A DNA stretch of 13,312 nt, taken from positions 1 through 13,312 of the forward strand of contig CAMBWV010000003.1 of the NCBI GenBank assembly GCA_945871755.1. The letters are read 5' to 3'. Each line of letters starts with the position of its first letter. Position 1 is the first letter of the stretch. Position numbers and translations under genes: made by a program. The DNA is from an uncultured Bacteroidales bacterium. Its GTDB lineage: Bacteria; Bacteroidota; Bacteroidia; Bacteroidales; Bacteroidaceae. The notes beneath the pieces are model-generated. The model was not told where the DNA came from and ran no database searches. It saw nothing but the letters and a program-made list of their open reading frames with translations. This document shows positions 6,228 to 13,312 of this stretch, one piece after another.

Positions 6228-6878
6228 ATGTCCACACACCATCCTTCCCTCTCCCCTCCCCAGCCGTCGGAAAACGATGGCCGCACGCCGCCTCGGCAAG
6301 CGGCTGGCGGCGGTGTGCTGATGGATGCCTTCGGCAAGATGAGGAGGCGGTTGCTGCAAGTGGCACAGGGCATTCTGGGCAATCGGATGGAAGCCGAGGA
6401 TGCGGTGCAGGATGCTTTCTGCCGGATGTGGACGCGCCGCAGCGAGCTTCACGACGACGGAGCGGCGGCAGCCATCCTCACCACAACGACACGCCACGTC
6501 AGCATTGACATCCTCCGTAAACGCAAGGCGACCCTCGACATTGACGAAAGCCCCGACGCGCTCGGGGGTGGCGAACCGCCCGAATGGGAACGGCAAGAAC
6601 TACAAGCGGAAGCGCAACAGCGATGGATAGAAGTGGAACGGCTGATAGCGGAGGCGCTCACCGCCGACCAGCAATGGGTACTGCGGCGCCGCGACTACGA
6701 AGGCGCAAGTTTTGAAACCATCGCCGCCGAACTCCACTCCACGCCCACTGCCGTACGCATGCACCTCTCACGCGCCCGCCGCAAGATTCTGCAAACCTAC
6801 CAGGCACTCCACGCTACGGGCAAGGCCGATGCGCCGCCCGCCTCCCTTTCCCCAACCTCTAAACCCCGACCCTCATGA
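6228..6878 (+). CDS. ECF-type RNA polymerase sigma factor
   Basis: A group 4 (extracytoplasmic function) sigma factor that directs RNA polymerase to a specific promoter set. From the ATG at 6228 it has 216 residues. Region 2 spans about 33-101 and includes GNRMEAEDAVQDAFCRMW (51-68) and TTTTRHVSIDILRKRK (85-100), the usual core-binding and -10-recognition segment. Region 4 spans about 138-193 with LTADQQWVLRRRDYEGASFE and a helix-turn-helix around AAELHSTPTAVRMHLSRARRK. The first 30 residues are Pro/Ser-rich and low-complexity, so the true start could be the ATG at 6321, giving 185 residues, the more usual length. Neither site has a Shine-Dalgarno sequence. The gene overlaps the next one by 4 bp (ATGA), which indicates translational coupling. 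Its target promoters are not evident here. Confidence 0.92.
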   Translation: MSTHHPSLSPPQPSENDGRTPPRQAAGGGVLMDAFGKMRRRLLQVAQGILGNRMEAEDAVQDAFCRMWTRRSELHDDGAAAAILTTTTRHVSIDILRKRKATLDIDESPDALGGGEPPEWERQELQAEAQQRWIEVERLIAEALTADQQWVLRRRDYEGASFETIAAELHSTPTAVRMHLSRARRKILQTYQALHATGKADAPPASLSPTSKPRPS

Positions 6879-7363
6879 CACGCCCATTCCTTCCCAACCC
6901 CTCACACCCGCAAGCAGCCGATACGGCGCGCCTCCTGACGGCCCGCTATCTGGATGCTGAGACCACGCGCGAGGAGGAGGACTGGCTCCTCCGCTTCGTC
7001 TGCTCGCCTGCTGGCGCAGATGCCGAATGGGACGGCCTGCGCGCTGTCCTCTCCTTTACGGCGATGGGACGGCAGGCGGCCACGCGGCCAGCGCAAAGCC
7101 GCCGCCCGCGATGGAAAGCCGCTGCCGTGGCAGCCGTCTGCGTGGGCCTGGCCGTAGGAGCGGGCTTCCTGTGGCACGACCTGCGCCCCGCGTCCACCGC
7201 CCAGCCCGACCAGTGCATTGCCTACGTGGGCGGCGAGCGCATCACGGACCAAGCCGAGGTGCTCGACCTGATGCGCGAAAGCCTCTCGTCGATGGCGGCC
7301 GACGAGGAAACGGACATCGTGGGCGCACAGCTCTCCGATATGCTTCAAACTCCCAGTGAATAA
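6875..7363 (+). CDS. Single-TM protein coupled to the sigma factor, probable non-FecR anti-sigma factor
   Basis: A 162-residue protein whose start codon overlaps the sigma-factor stop. The cytoplasmic N-terminal part (1-79) includes ARLLTARYLDAETTREEEDWLLRF (18-41), a helical, acidic pattern reminiscent of the start of Bacteroidetes anti-sigma proteins. Residues 81-100 form one Ala/Val-rich membrane helix flanked by SRRPRWK and HDLRP. About 60 residues would lie in the periplasm: QCIAYVGGERITDQAEVLDLMRESL (113-137) and an acidic tail ending in SDMLQTPSE. There is no FecR domain and no zinc-binding His-x3-Cys-x2-Cys motif. Overlap with the sigma gene and membrane topology make an anti-sigma role the best guess, but there is no direct proof. 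Confidence 0.82.
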   Translation: MTRPFLPNPSHPQAADTARLLTARYLDAETTREEEDWLLRFVCSPAGADAEWDGLRAVLSFTAMGRQAATRPAQSRRPRWKAAAVAAVCVGLAVGAGFLWHDLRPASTAQPDQCIAYVGGERITDQAEVLDLMRESLSSMAADEETDIVGAQLSDMLQTPSE

Positions 7364-7376
7364 TTCTCTCTACCCT

Positions 7377-7823
7377 ATGAAACGCATACTCATCCTCCTG
7401 TTCATACTCCTGCCTGCCACCCTGGCGGCCCAACAGGGTTTGCACATCGCCACCCTGTTTGGTAAGGACTCTCCGCTGGCCAAGCGGCAGGACGTCACGA
7501 CGATTCTGCTCAGCGGCAAACAGTTGAAGAGCTACAACCTGACCCGATTCCGCAGCGTGCAAGTGGGACAGCCGACCGCGGCGGACGTGCAGCTTTTCGA
7601 GAAGCACATCACGGCAGACATTGCCTCCTCGAAGGACAAACAAATCATGCGGCGCGGCCAGCGGCTCTACTATGTGTTCTGCCAGCTCTCCGACCTGCAA
7701 GGCGGCACACACCGCTACATCATCTACCGCAACAAGGGCGCAAGCCACGATGGCGGCAAGGACATACACCTTATATATATAGAAGGCAAGGCGTCGGCCA
7801 ACGAACTCAAATCTATGTTCTGA
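7377..7823 (+). CDS. Small secreted protein in the sigma operon, function unknown
   Basis: A 148-residue protein with a clear signal peptide, MKRILILLFILLPATLAAQQ, likely cut after LAA (residue 18). The ATG at 7377 is preferred over an in-frame GTG at 7356 because it places the signal peptide at the N-terminus. The mature part is about 130 residues, basic and soluble-looking, with SGKQLKSYNLTRFRSVQVGQ (46-65) and alternating hydrophobic segments such as RLYYVFCQLSDL and HRYIIYRNKG that suggest beta strands. One Cys (102) remains. It resembles, from memory, an uncharacterised Bacteroidales family (possibly DUF6108), which I could not check. The gene lies 13 bp after the anti-sigma-like gene, so it is probably in the same transcript. 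It may be a periplasmic signal carrier or a regulon output. Confidence 0.82.
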   Translation: MKRILILLFILLPATLAAQQGLHIATLFGKDSPLAKRQDVTTILLSGKQLKSYNLTRFRSVQVGQPTAADVQLFEKHITADIASSKDKQIMRRGQRLYYVFCQLSDLQGGTHRYIIYRNKGASHDGGKDIHLIYIEGKASANELKSMF

Positions 7824-7872
7824 AAATTCATCAATATCAATATTTATTCATACCCTAAACCTTCCACAAACC

Positions 7873-8745
7873 ATGAAAACCTATTTATCCATACTCTTCT
7901 GCCTACTGACGGCCCTGCCCGTGGCTGCCACGACCATCTCCGACACCATCGTTGACGCAAGCGAGGTTCACCGTCTCATCGTCACGCAGGACAGCATCTG
8001 GCGCGTCAACATTGAGGGCATGGCCGACGACAGTTCGTATCGCCAAACGCTCACGCTGCTTCCCGACAGCTACGAGCGTATCAAGGCTTCCGAACTGCTT
8101 GTGAACAGCATGAACTTTAATTTCCCGCTGAACCCCCAAAAGACCTCCCAACCCAGCAGCAGCGAGTTCAACGTCGCCCTGCCGAGCCTCGGATGGATGA
8201 TTCCCACCAACGCGCCCGACCACATGGGCACCTCCATCGGCGCAAGCATCGACATCGACTGGGACCTGGCCTATTTCAGACAGCGACTGAAGAACCGCAA
8301 GCATTCATTCGACTTCGGTCTGGGCCTCAACTGGCGCCGCCTGAAGCTGACGGGCAAACAGCACTTTGAGAAAACGCCCGATGCCATCCTCCTGAGCGCC
8401 TATCCCGCAGGGAGTACGCCCGACTATTCGCAGCTGAAGACCTTCGGCCCCTACATTCCCCTGCGCTACAACTACACGTTTGCGAAGAAATCGCACGTCT
8501 TCCTCGGCGTAAACCTGCGCTTCGTCACCCGCTCGAGCATCAAGACGCACTACACGGACGCTGCCGGCGAGCCCGTGAAGGATTTCCACCGCGGCATCCA
8601 CACCACGCAATTCTGTCCCGACATCAAGGCAGGCATCTCCATCCACCACGTGGGCCTCTTCGTGAAGTACACGCCCGTGAGTGCCTTCCAGAAAGACTGG
8701 GGCCCGCAGTTCCAAACTGTATCTGTGGGAATACTTATCAACTAA
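7873..8745 (+). CDS. Probable outer-membrane beta-barrel protein, function unknown
   Basis: A 290-residue protein with a signal peptide (MKTYLSILFCLLTALPVAA, likely cleavage after residue 19). Residues about 20-105 look like a soluble periplasmic part. From about 118 on, alternating-residue segments typical of barrel strands appear: MGTSIGASIDIDWDLAYF, HSFDFGLGLNWRRLKLTG, YIPLRYNYTFA, SHVFLGVNLRFVTRSS, ICAGI-like IKAGISIHHVGLFVKYTP, and the terminal QTVSVGILIN. The count suits a small barrel of about eight to ten strands. No characterised family is recognised. The 49-bp gap from the preceding gene is AT-rich with no clear promoter or terminator, so it may belong to the same operon. It could be the outer-membrane sensor or target of the sigma system. 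Confidence 0.8.
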   Translation: MKTYLSILFCLLTALPVAATTISDTIVDASEVHRLIVTQDSIWRVNIEGMADDSSYRQTLTLLPDSYERIKASELLVNSMNFNFPLNPQKTSQPSSSEFNVALPSLGWMIPTNAPDHMGTSIGASIDIDWDLAYFRQRLKNRKHSFDFGLGLNWRRLKLTGKQHFEKTPDAILLSAYPAGSTPDYSQLKTFGPYIPLRYNYTFAKKSHVFLGVNLRFVTRSSIKTHYTDAAGEPVKDFHRGIHTTQFCPDIKAGISIHHVGLFVKYTPVSAFQKDWGPQFQTVSVGILIN

Positions 8746-8755
8746 ACCTATAACG

Positions 8756-8849
8756 TTACGGCTATCGTGCCGAAAATTTCGGCTTTCAGCGGGAGCGTAA
8801 CTGCTACGCGTCCGAATGAAAGCCCAAAAACAAGGTGCGATAGCCGTAA
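8756..8849 (+). promoter_or_regulatory. Long foldable intergenic element with two competing hairpins
   Basis: TTACGGCTATCG (8756-8767) pairs perfectly with CGATAGCCGTAA (8838-8849), and the stem continues inward by four pairs if G-U pairs are allowed. Inside, GGCTTTCA (8781-8788) pairs with TGAAAGCC (8817-8824), CGGG (8790-8793) with TCCG (8811-8814), and GCGTA (8795-8799) with TACGC (8805-8809) around a 5-nt loop. A local palindrome, GCCGAAA-A-TTTCGGC (8769-8783), shares 8781-8783 with the second stem, so the two folds exclude each other. The element lies between two genes, 56 nt before the ATG at 8906, and contains no reading frame of note. It could be an RNA leader, a processed hairpin or a palindromic repeat. 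Confidence 0.55.
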
Positions 8850-8905
8850 TTGTGTCCTGACGCTATCTCCTTCCTACCTATTGAATCCCCTAAATCCACT
8901 CGAAA

Positions 8906-11836
8906 ATGCTACGACATATCCTCACGCTCTGCTTGCTCCTCCTCCCTCTCTCTGTTCGTGCGCAAGAGAAACCGCTGATTACGACAGACGACTTGATGAG
9001 CAAGGAATATCATCTGCTCTATGGACAGGTGCTGGACAACGTGACGCGCCGACCGCTGATTGGCGTGAAGACGCAACTCTTCGCCAAGGACAGCACGCTG
9101 GTGTTTGAATGGACCATCGTGGACAACGTGAATGTGTGCAATTTGCAACCCGTCTTTGCGCTGCCCCTCCCCGAGGCGGGCGAATACACCCTGTGCCTGA
9201 GCAAGGATAACTACGAGCCCGTGACCCTTCCCTACAAAATCGAGAAACTGCGAAGGAGCGAGATGGCCATCCTGCACACGCCCATCCTCATGAAGCGCAC
9301 ACCGCGCGAGGTAAAACTGAACGAGGCCGTGGTGAAAGCCACAAAGGTGAAATTCTATATGCGAGGCGACACCGTGGTCTATAATGCCGATGCCTTCCAA
9401 CTGGAGGAAGGTTCGATGCTGGACGCGCTCATCAGCCAGTTGCCCGGTGCGGAACTGAAGGAAGACGGACGCATTTTTGTCAACGGCAAACAGGTGGAAA
9501 GTCTCCTGCTCAACGGCGAGGATTTCTTCAAGAAAGACCGCTCCGTCATGCTCGAAAACCTTCCCACCTATATGGTCAAGGACATCAGGGTGTACGACAA
9601 AATGAGCCGCCTGGGACAACTGATGGGCAGAAACGTAGGCGACGAAATGCTGGTCATGGACGTGAAATTGAAGAAGGACTACCAGATAGGGTGGATGGCA
9701 AACCTGGAAGGGGGCGGCGGCACGGACGAACGCTATCTGGGCCGACTCTTTGCGCTGAGATATACGGCACACTCGCGCCTGTCGGCCTTTGCAAATGCCA
9801 ACAACCTCAACTACAAGCAGCGCCCTGGGCAGAACAGCGAATGGATGCCCGCCGTGGAGGACGGCATACGGACCCTGCAAAACGGCGGCATAGACTATCT
9901 CGTCAATGACCGTTTGCACAGATTCAAACTGGAGGGCGAGGCCACCGTCAATCACTCGGACACGCGCACAAAGGAGCTGACTGCCAGCCAAACCTTCCTG
10001 CAAGGCGGCGATACATACGGGCGCAGCCGCAATACAAACTATGCGCACGACCTAAACTTCAACACCCACCACCACTGGACGTTCAACAGCAAATGGGTAA
10101 ACGTCAGCCTGAACCCCAACCTGCATTATTCGTCCAACAGCGACAACGGGCTATTCCGCGCTGTGCAGTCCAGCCGCGACAACCTGACGGACGTTGCGCT
10201 GGACACACTCTTTGCGCTGAATGTTTCGCCCGAAAAACTTGCCCACATCATCAACCGCGTCTCGAACGAATCCAAGCGAAACGGCTACTACCTCTCCACA
10301 AGTATGGCTGCCCAAGCCGCGATAAAAGTTCCGCACACGAACGACAACATCCTCCTAGAGGCGCGCGGCAACTACGTTGTTACGCAGCACGACAACTTCG
10401 CCCACAAACTCTATGACTATCCCCTGGGCGGCGCTCCCGCAGACTGGAGAAATGAATACGGCAAGGAGGACTACCGCGGTCGTTCTGCCACAGCCAAGGC
10501 TGCCTATTATTATTGGGGCATTGGCCGCAACTGGCTCGTCTGCCCCTCCTACGAATACACCAAGGACTATGCGCGCCAAAAGGATGGCCTGTATCGCCTG
10601 GATTATCTGACGAACGACGCGCGCGATTGGCCAGAACTGGGCTGTCTGCCTTCTGCGGCGGACTGGCAACGCTTGGCGTACGACCCCGAGCGCAGCAAAT
10701 ACACCACGCAACGGAATGATTACCACGTGGTGGCCTTGCACATCAACAGGAATGAGTATAAGAACCAGACGTGGGCCTTCCATCTCAACCTGCCGCTCAG
10801 CTTTGACCGCAATCGGTTGGACTACAACCGTCCCGCGCTGGTAGATACCACGATTACCAAGCACTATGTGCTCTTCCGTCCCGAACTACGGGTAAGCAAG
10901 CGGTGGCTGAACCGAGACGGGGACGGCCGCTTGAAATCCTACCACGAACTAATGGCGAATTACCGCGTTGCAATGACTCCTGCTCCCATTGACTACTTTG
11001 TGGATGTGCGCACGAACGACAATCCGCTTATGGTTTATACGGGCAACGATGGCCTGCGCGCGAAGAGCAGCCACCGCTGGGAAATGAACTATGTATGGAA
11101 TAGTGCGGCGACGCAGCGCATGGTGTCGTCGAACATCGCCTATCAGATTTCGCACAACGACATTGCGATGGCCACTACCTACGACAGGCTGACGGGCATC
11201 TACACCTATCGCCCCGAAAACGTAAACGGCAACCATCTCCTCACGGGAAGGATTAACTACTCTACGCCCCTGGACAAGCGCAAACGCCTGAAACTGGAGC
11301 TGAATACCGATGCGACCCACCAGCATAGCATTGACCTTTGCAGCGATACGCCCGAGCGCGTTCCGCAAAGGAGTGCGGTCAGCACCACCTACCTGACGCA
11401 GGGCCTGCGCCTTCACTATGCTATCGGCACAGTGCATCTGGGCGGCAAGGCTTCCCTGACCTACACGCACCAGACCTCGCCCAGAACGGGCTTCGTATCG
11501 ACAAATGCCGCTGCCTACCAATACGGGCTCAACTGCACGGCAGATATTCCCATGGGCTGGCAAGTTTCTACGGACGCCACCATGTATAGCCGCAGGGGTT
11601 ACGCCGACAAATCCTTCAACACGGACAACTTTATCTGGAACATCCGTGTGGCCAAGAAATTCCTGAAGGGCCAGTTGACCGTTATGGTGGATGGTTTCGA
11701 CATACTGGGCAATATCTCGAACGTTCGCCAAACGCTGAATGCGCAAGGTCGCACAGAAACGTGGCACATGTCCATCCCGCGCTATATGATGCTCCATGCT
11801 ATTTATCGGTTGAGCAAAGCGCCGAAGCGGAAATAA
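8906..11836 (+). CDS. Large outer-membrane protein with carboxypeptidase-regulatory-like domain, plug-like region and barrel (TonB-receptor-like)
   Basis: A 976-residue outer-membrane protein. Residues 1-19 are a signal peptide ending in SVRA. About 37-130 resembles a carboxypeptidase regulatory-like beta-sandwich (LYGQVLDNVTRRPLIGVKTQLF). A plug-like domain follows (about 139-256): NEAVVKATKVKFYMRGDTVVYNA, EEGSMLDALISQLPGAEL, DGRIFVNGKQVESLLLNGEDFF and ENLPTYMVKDIRVYDKMS. The remaining 700 or so residues have the alternating, aromatic-rich, Asn/Asp-turn pattern of a TonB-receptor-like barrel and end in a final strand, MMLHAIYRLSKAPKRK. This matches the large uncharacterised 'outer membrane beta-barrel' group of Bacteroidetes. 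No SusD-like partner follows and no clear TonB box is seen, so the ligand and TonB dependence are unknown. No promoter was found just upstream, so it may be read through from the sigma operon. Confidence 0.88.
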   Translation: MLRHILTLCLLLLPLSVRAQEKPLITTDDLMSKEYHLLYGQVLDNVTRRPLIGVKTQLFAKDSTLVFEWTIVDNVNVCNLQPVFALPLPEAGEYTLCLSKDNYEPVTLPYKIEKLRRSEMAILHTPILMKRTPREVKLNEAVVKATKVKFYMRGDTVVYNADAFQLEEGSMLDALISQLPGAELKEDGRIFVNGKQVESLLLNGEDFFKKDRSVMLENLPTYMVKDIRVYDKMSRLGQLMGRNVGDEMLVMDVKLKKDYQIGWMANLEGGGGTDERYLGRLFALRYTAHSRLSAFANANNLNYKQRPGQNSEWMPAVEDGIRTLQNGGIDYLVNDRLHRFKLEGEATVNHSDTRTKELTASQTFLQGGDTYGRSRNTNYAHDLNFNTHHHWTFNSKWVNVSLNPNLHYSSNSDNGLFRAVQSSRDNLTDVALDTLFALNVSPEKLAHIINRVSNESKRNGYYLSTSMAAQAAIKVPHTNDNILLEARGNYVVTQHDNFAHKLYDYPLGGAPADWRNEYGKEDYRGRSATAKAAYYYWGIGRNWLVCPSYEYTKDYARQKDGLYRLDYLTNDARDWPELGCLPSAADWQRLAYDPERSKYTTQRNDYHVVALHINRNEYKNQTWAFHLNLPLSFDRNRLDYNRPALVDTTITKHYVLFRPELRVSKRWLNRDGDGRLKSYHELMANYRVAMTPAPIDYFVDVRTNDNPLMVYTGNDGLRAKSSHRWEMNYVWNSAATQRMVSSNIAYQISHNDIAMATTYDRLTGIYTYRPENVNGNHLLTGRINYSTPLDKRKRLKLELNTDATHQHSIDLCSDTPERVPQRSAVSTTYLTQGLRLHYAIGTVHLGGKASLTYTHQTSPRTGFVSTNAAAYQYGLNCTADIPMGWQVSTDATMYSRRGYADKSFNTDNFIWNIRVAKKFLKGQLTVMVDGFDILGNISNVRQTLNAQGRTETWHMSIPRYMMLHAIYRLSKAPKRK

Positions 11837-11852
11837 AGGTAGGGCCTTTTTT
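11835..11852 (+). terminator. Weak candidate intrinsic terminator overlapping the barrel gene's stop codon
   Basis: AAAGG (11835-11839) can pair with CCTTT (11845-11849) around TAGGG, and six T residues occupy 11847-11852. The stem is only five pairs and overlaps the stop codon. It may contribute to termination, but the hairpin 23 bp downstream is much stronger. Confidence 0.25.
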
Positions 11853-11874
11853 CTATCCAGTAACAGCATATACA

Positions 11875-11908
11875 ACAGAGGGTGCGCCAGCGATGGCGCA
11901 CCCTCTGT
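11875..11908. terminator. 14-bp perfect hairpin between convergent genes, probable bidirectional terminator
   Basis: ACAGAGGGTGCGCC (11875-11888) is exactly complementary to GGCGCACCCTCTGT (11895-11908), with a 6-nt loop AGCGAT. It sits in the 93-bp gap between the ends of the plus-strand barrel gene and the minus-strand frdB gene, where a shared terminator is expected. The plus-strand tail, CTATTATTA, is only moderately T-rich and the other side lacks a T-run, so the hairpin is certain but termination is inferred. Confidence 0.65.
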
Positions 11909-11929
11909 CTATTATTAAATAAGTATGTA

Positions 11930-12688
11930 TTAGTCGGCGAGTTTTGCTTTGAGGAACTCGCGGTTGAGACGGGCGATGTTGGCGATGGTCTCGTTCTTCG
12001 GGCACACTGCCTCGCAAGCGCGGGTGTTGGTGCAGTTACCGAAGCCGAGTTCGTCCATCTTGGCCACCATGGCCTTGGCGCGCTTGGCTGCCTCTACGCG
12101 ACCCTGGGGAAGGAGAGCGAACTGGCTCACCTTGGAGCTGACGAAGAGCATGGCCGAACCGTTCTTGCAGGCTGCCACGCAGGCGCCGCAACCGATACAA
12201 GTGGCGCAGTCCATAGCCTCGTCGGCATCGGCCTTGGGGATAAGGATGGCGTTGGCATCCTGAGCCTGACCCGTACGGATGGTGGTGTAACCACCGGCGG
12301 CCTGAATCTTGTCGAAAGCAGAGCGATCGACCATGCAGTCCTTTATAACGGGGAAGGCAGCGGAGCGCCAGGGCTCAACGGTAATCACATCACCATCGTT
12401 GAAGCGGCGCATGTAGAGCTGGCAGGTCGTAGCGCCAGTGGCAGTCTTGCCGTGGGGCGTACCGTTAATATAGAGGGAGCACATACCGCAGATACCCTCG
12501 CGGCAGTCGTGGTCGAAGGTGAAGGGTTCCTTACCCTCGTTGATGAGCTCCTCGTTGAGAATGTCGAGCATCTCGAGGAAGGAAGTGTCATCGGGAATGT
12601 TGTGCATCTCGCGCTGTTCGAAATGACCAGCATCCTTAGGACCGTTCTGCTTCCAGTACTTTATTGTAAAGCTGATATTTTTAGCCAT
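11930..12688 (-). CDS. frdB: Fumarate reductase/succinate dehydrogenase iron-sulfur subunit
   Basis: Electron-transfer subunit of the membrane-bound succinate:menaquinone oxidoreductase / fumarate reductase. It passes electrons between the flavoprotein and the cytochrome b subunit and has 252 residues, normal for the family. The N-terminal ferredoxin-like domain carries the [2Fe-2S] ligands C62, C67 and C70 (CREGICGMC) and C89. The C-terminal domain carries [11 protein letters not shown] (C164, C167, C170, C174) plus C219, C225 and C229 ([14 protein letters not shown]), enough for the [4Fe-4S] and [3Fe-4S] clusters. An additional Cys161 precedes the second motif. The ATG at 12688 lies 30 bp after the frdA stop, so the two genes are co-transcribed. 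In Bacteroidales this complex is central to anaerobic fumarate respiration and succinate formation. The catalytic direction is inferred from that biology, not from sequence. Confidence 0.95.
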   Translation of the reverse strand: MAKNISFTIKYWKQNGPKDAGHFEQREMHNIPDDTSFLEMLDILNEELINEGKEPFTFDHDCREGICGMCSLYINGTPHGKTATGATTCQLYMRRFNDGDVITVEPWRSAAFPVIKDCMVDRSAFDKIQAAGGYTTIRTGQAQDANAILIPKADADEAMDCATCIGCGACVAACKNGSAMLFVSSKVSQFALLPQGRVEAAKRAKAMVAKMDELGFGNCTNTRACEAVCPKNETIANIARLNREFLKAKLAD

Positions 12689-12718
12689 TTTTTTTGCTTG
12701 TTAATGGGTTCTACGGGA

Positions 12719-13312
12719 TTAGTTCTTGTAGTTACGGGTCTGTACCTTGATAGCTTCGTATTCAAGCTTTTCCTTGTGGAGTACGGGAGCCTTGTCGTCG
12801 CTTCCCTGGTATTCCCAGCAGCCTACGTAGAAGAAGTTTTCGTCGTCGCGCTTGGCTTCGCCTTCCTCGGTCTGGTGCTCTTCGCGGAAGTGACCGCCGC
12901 AAGATTCCTCGCGGTGGAGGGCATCGTTGGCGATGAGTTCACCCATGAGGATGAAGTCTTCGAGGCGGATGGCCTTCTCAAGTTCTACGTTCACGCCTTC
13001 TGCCGTTCCAGGAATGAAGAGGTCCTTGTAGAAGGTCTGGCGGAGCGCCTTGAGTTTCTCAAGACCTTCCTGCAGGCCCTTGCCCGTACGGCCCATACCC
13101 ACGTGTTCCCACATGATGTGGCCCAGTTCCTTGTGGATGGAATCAACCGAACGCTTGCCGCCGATGGCGAAGAGTTTGGCGATGCGATCCTTGACAGCCT
13201 TCTCGGCATCCACGAACTCGGCGAGGTCGGTGGAGAAGCGGGGAACGGTAATCTGGTCGCTGAGGTAGTTCTGGATGGTGTAGGGCAGCACGAAGTAACC
13301 GTCGGCCAAGCC
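12719..13312 (-). CDS. frdA: Fumarate reductase/succinate dehydrogenase flavoprotein subunit, C-terminal part, cut by the window edge
   Basis: The last 197 codons of the catalytic FAD subunit, which interconverts fumarate and succinate. The gene enters from the right edge in frame (GLADGYFVLPYTIQNYL), so its start, FAD-binding domain and capping domain are outside the window. The visible part is the helical C-terminal domain, including the block HREESCGGHFREEHQTEEGEAKRDDENF. This corresponds to the conserved R-x-E-S-x-G-x-H region that contributes to the active site, with Cys where many family members have Arg. I regard that as typical for this clade from memory. It is followed 30 bp later by frdB. 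The cytochrome b gene (frdC) is expected upstream, beyond the window. The protein ends in KVQTRNYKN. Confidence 0.93.
   Translation of the reverse strand, partial: GLADGYFVLPYTIQNYLSDQITVPRFSTDLAEFVDAEKAVKDRIAKLFAIGGKRSVDSIHKELGHIMWEHVGMGRTGKGLQEGLEKLKALRQTFYKDLFIPGTAEGVNVELEKAIRLEDFILMGELIANDALHREESCGGHFREEHQTEEGEAKRDDENFFYVGCWEYQGSDDKAPVLHKEKLEYEAIKVQTRNYKN

Noticed and set aside
8909..10048. 379-codon open frame antisense to the large barrel gene
   Set aside because: The same kind of complementary-frame artefact. It has no signal peptide, motif or plausible promoter.

Overview
The window looks like chromosomal DNA from a Bacteroidales bacterium, most likely a GC-rich member of the Prevotella group. 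Four things support this. Three sites match the Bacteroidetes promoter pattern (TTG or TTA, a 20-bp spacer, TAnnTTTG), and Shine-Dalgarno sequences are nearly absent. A PorW/SprE-type secretion lipoprotein is present. The fumarate reductase subunits have the Bacteroidetes form, and there is a large carboxypeptidase-regulatory-domain outer-membrane barrel protein. The genus assignment is inference. No mobile element, CRISPR array, rRNA or tRNA was seen.

Left block (plus strand, about 300-5840): a Bacteroidetes promoter drives aroA (EPSP synthase), apparently as a nearly leaderless mRNA. It is followed by a small membrane-anchored protein with a CC-x2-H-x2-C motif, an ABC-3 family zinc/manganese/iron-type transporter permease, and a 971-aa TPR lipoprotein of the PorW/SprE family (type IX secretion/gliding). 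Gaps are 3, 99 and 30 bp, so these four may be one operon. The 99-bp gap holds a perfect short palindrome and three tandem CCAAATT heptamers. A promoter on the other strand at the extreme left edge points to a divergent gene outside the window.

Middle block (5840-6227): no convincing gene. It holds a 98-bp interrupted palindrome whose core is a perfect 32-bp inverted repeat with a 6-nt loop. A promoter's upstream box lies in the palindrome's outer arm. A roughly 250-nt leader follows, with 20-bp direct repeats and a hairpin.

Sigma-factor block (plus strand, 6228-11836): an ECF sigma factor overlaps by 4 bp (ATGA) a one-TM protein that looks like an unusual anti-sigma factor. Next come a small secreted protein and a probable outer-membrane barrel protein. 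After a 160-bp gap with a long foldable element comes a 976-aa TonB-receptor-like outer-membrane protein. The layout suggests an envelope-sensing regulon whose signal and mechanism cannot be read from sequence. It is the best candidate here for an undescribed system.

Right block (minus strand, 11930-13312): frdB/sdhB and the 3' part of frdA/sdhA, the respiratory fumarate reductase/succinate dehydrogenase complex, convergent with the sigma block. A 14-bp perfect hairpin between them is a likely bidirectional terminator.
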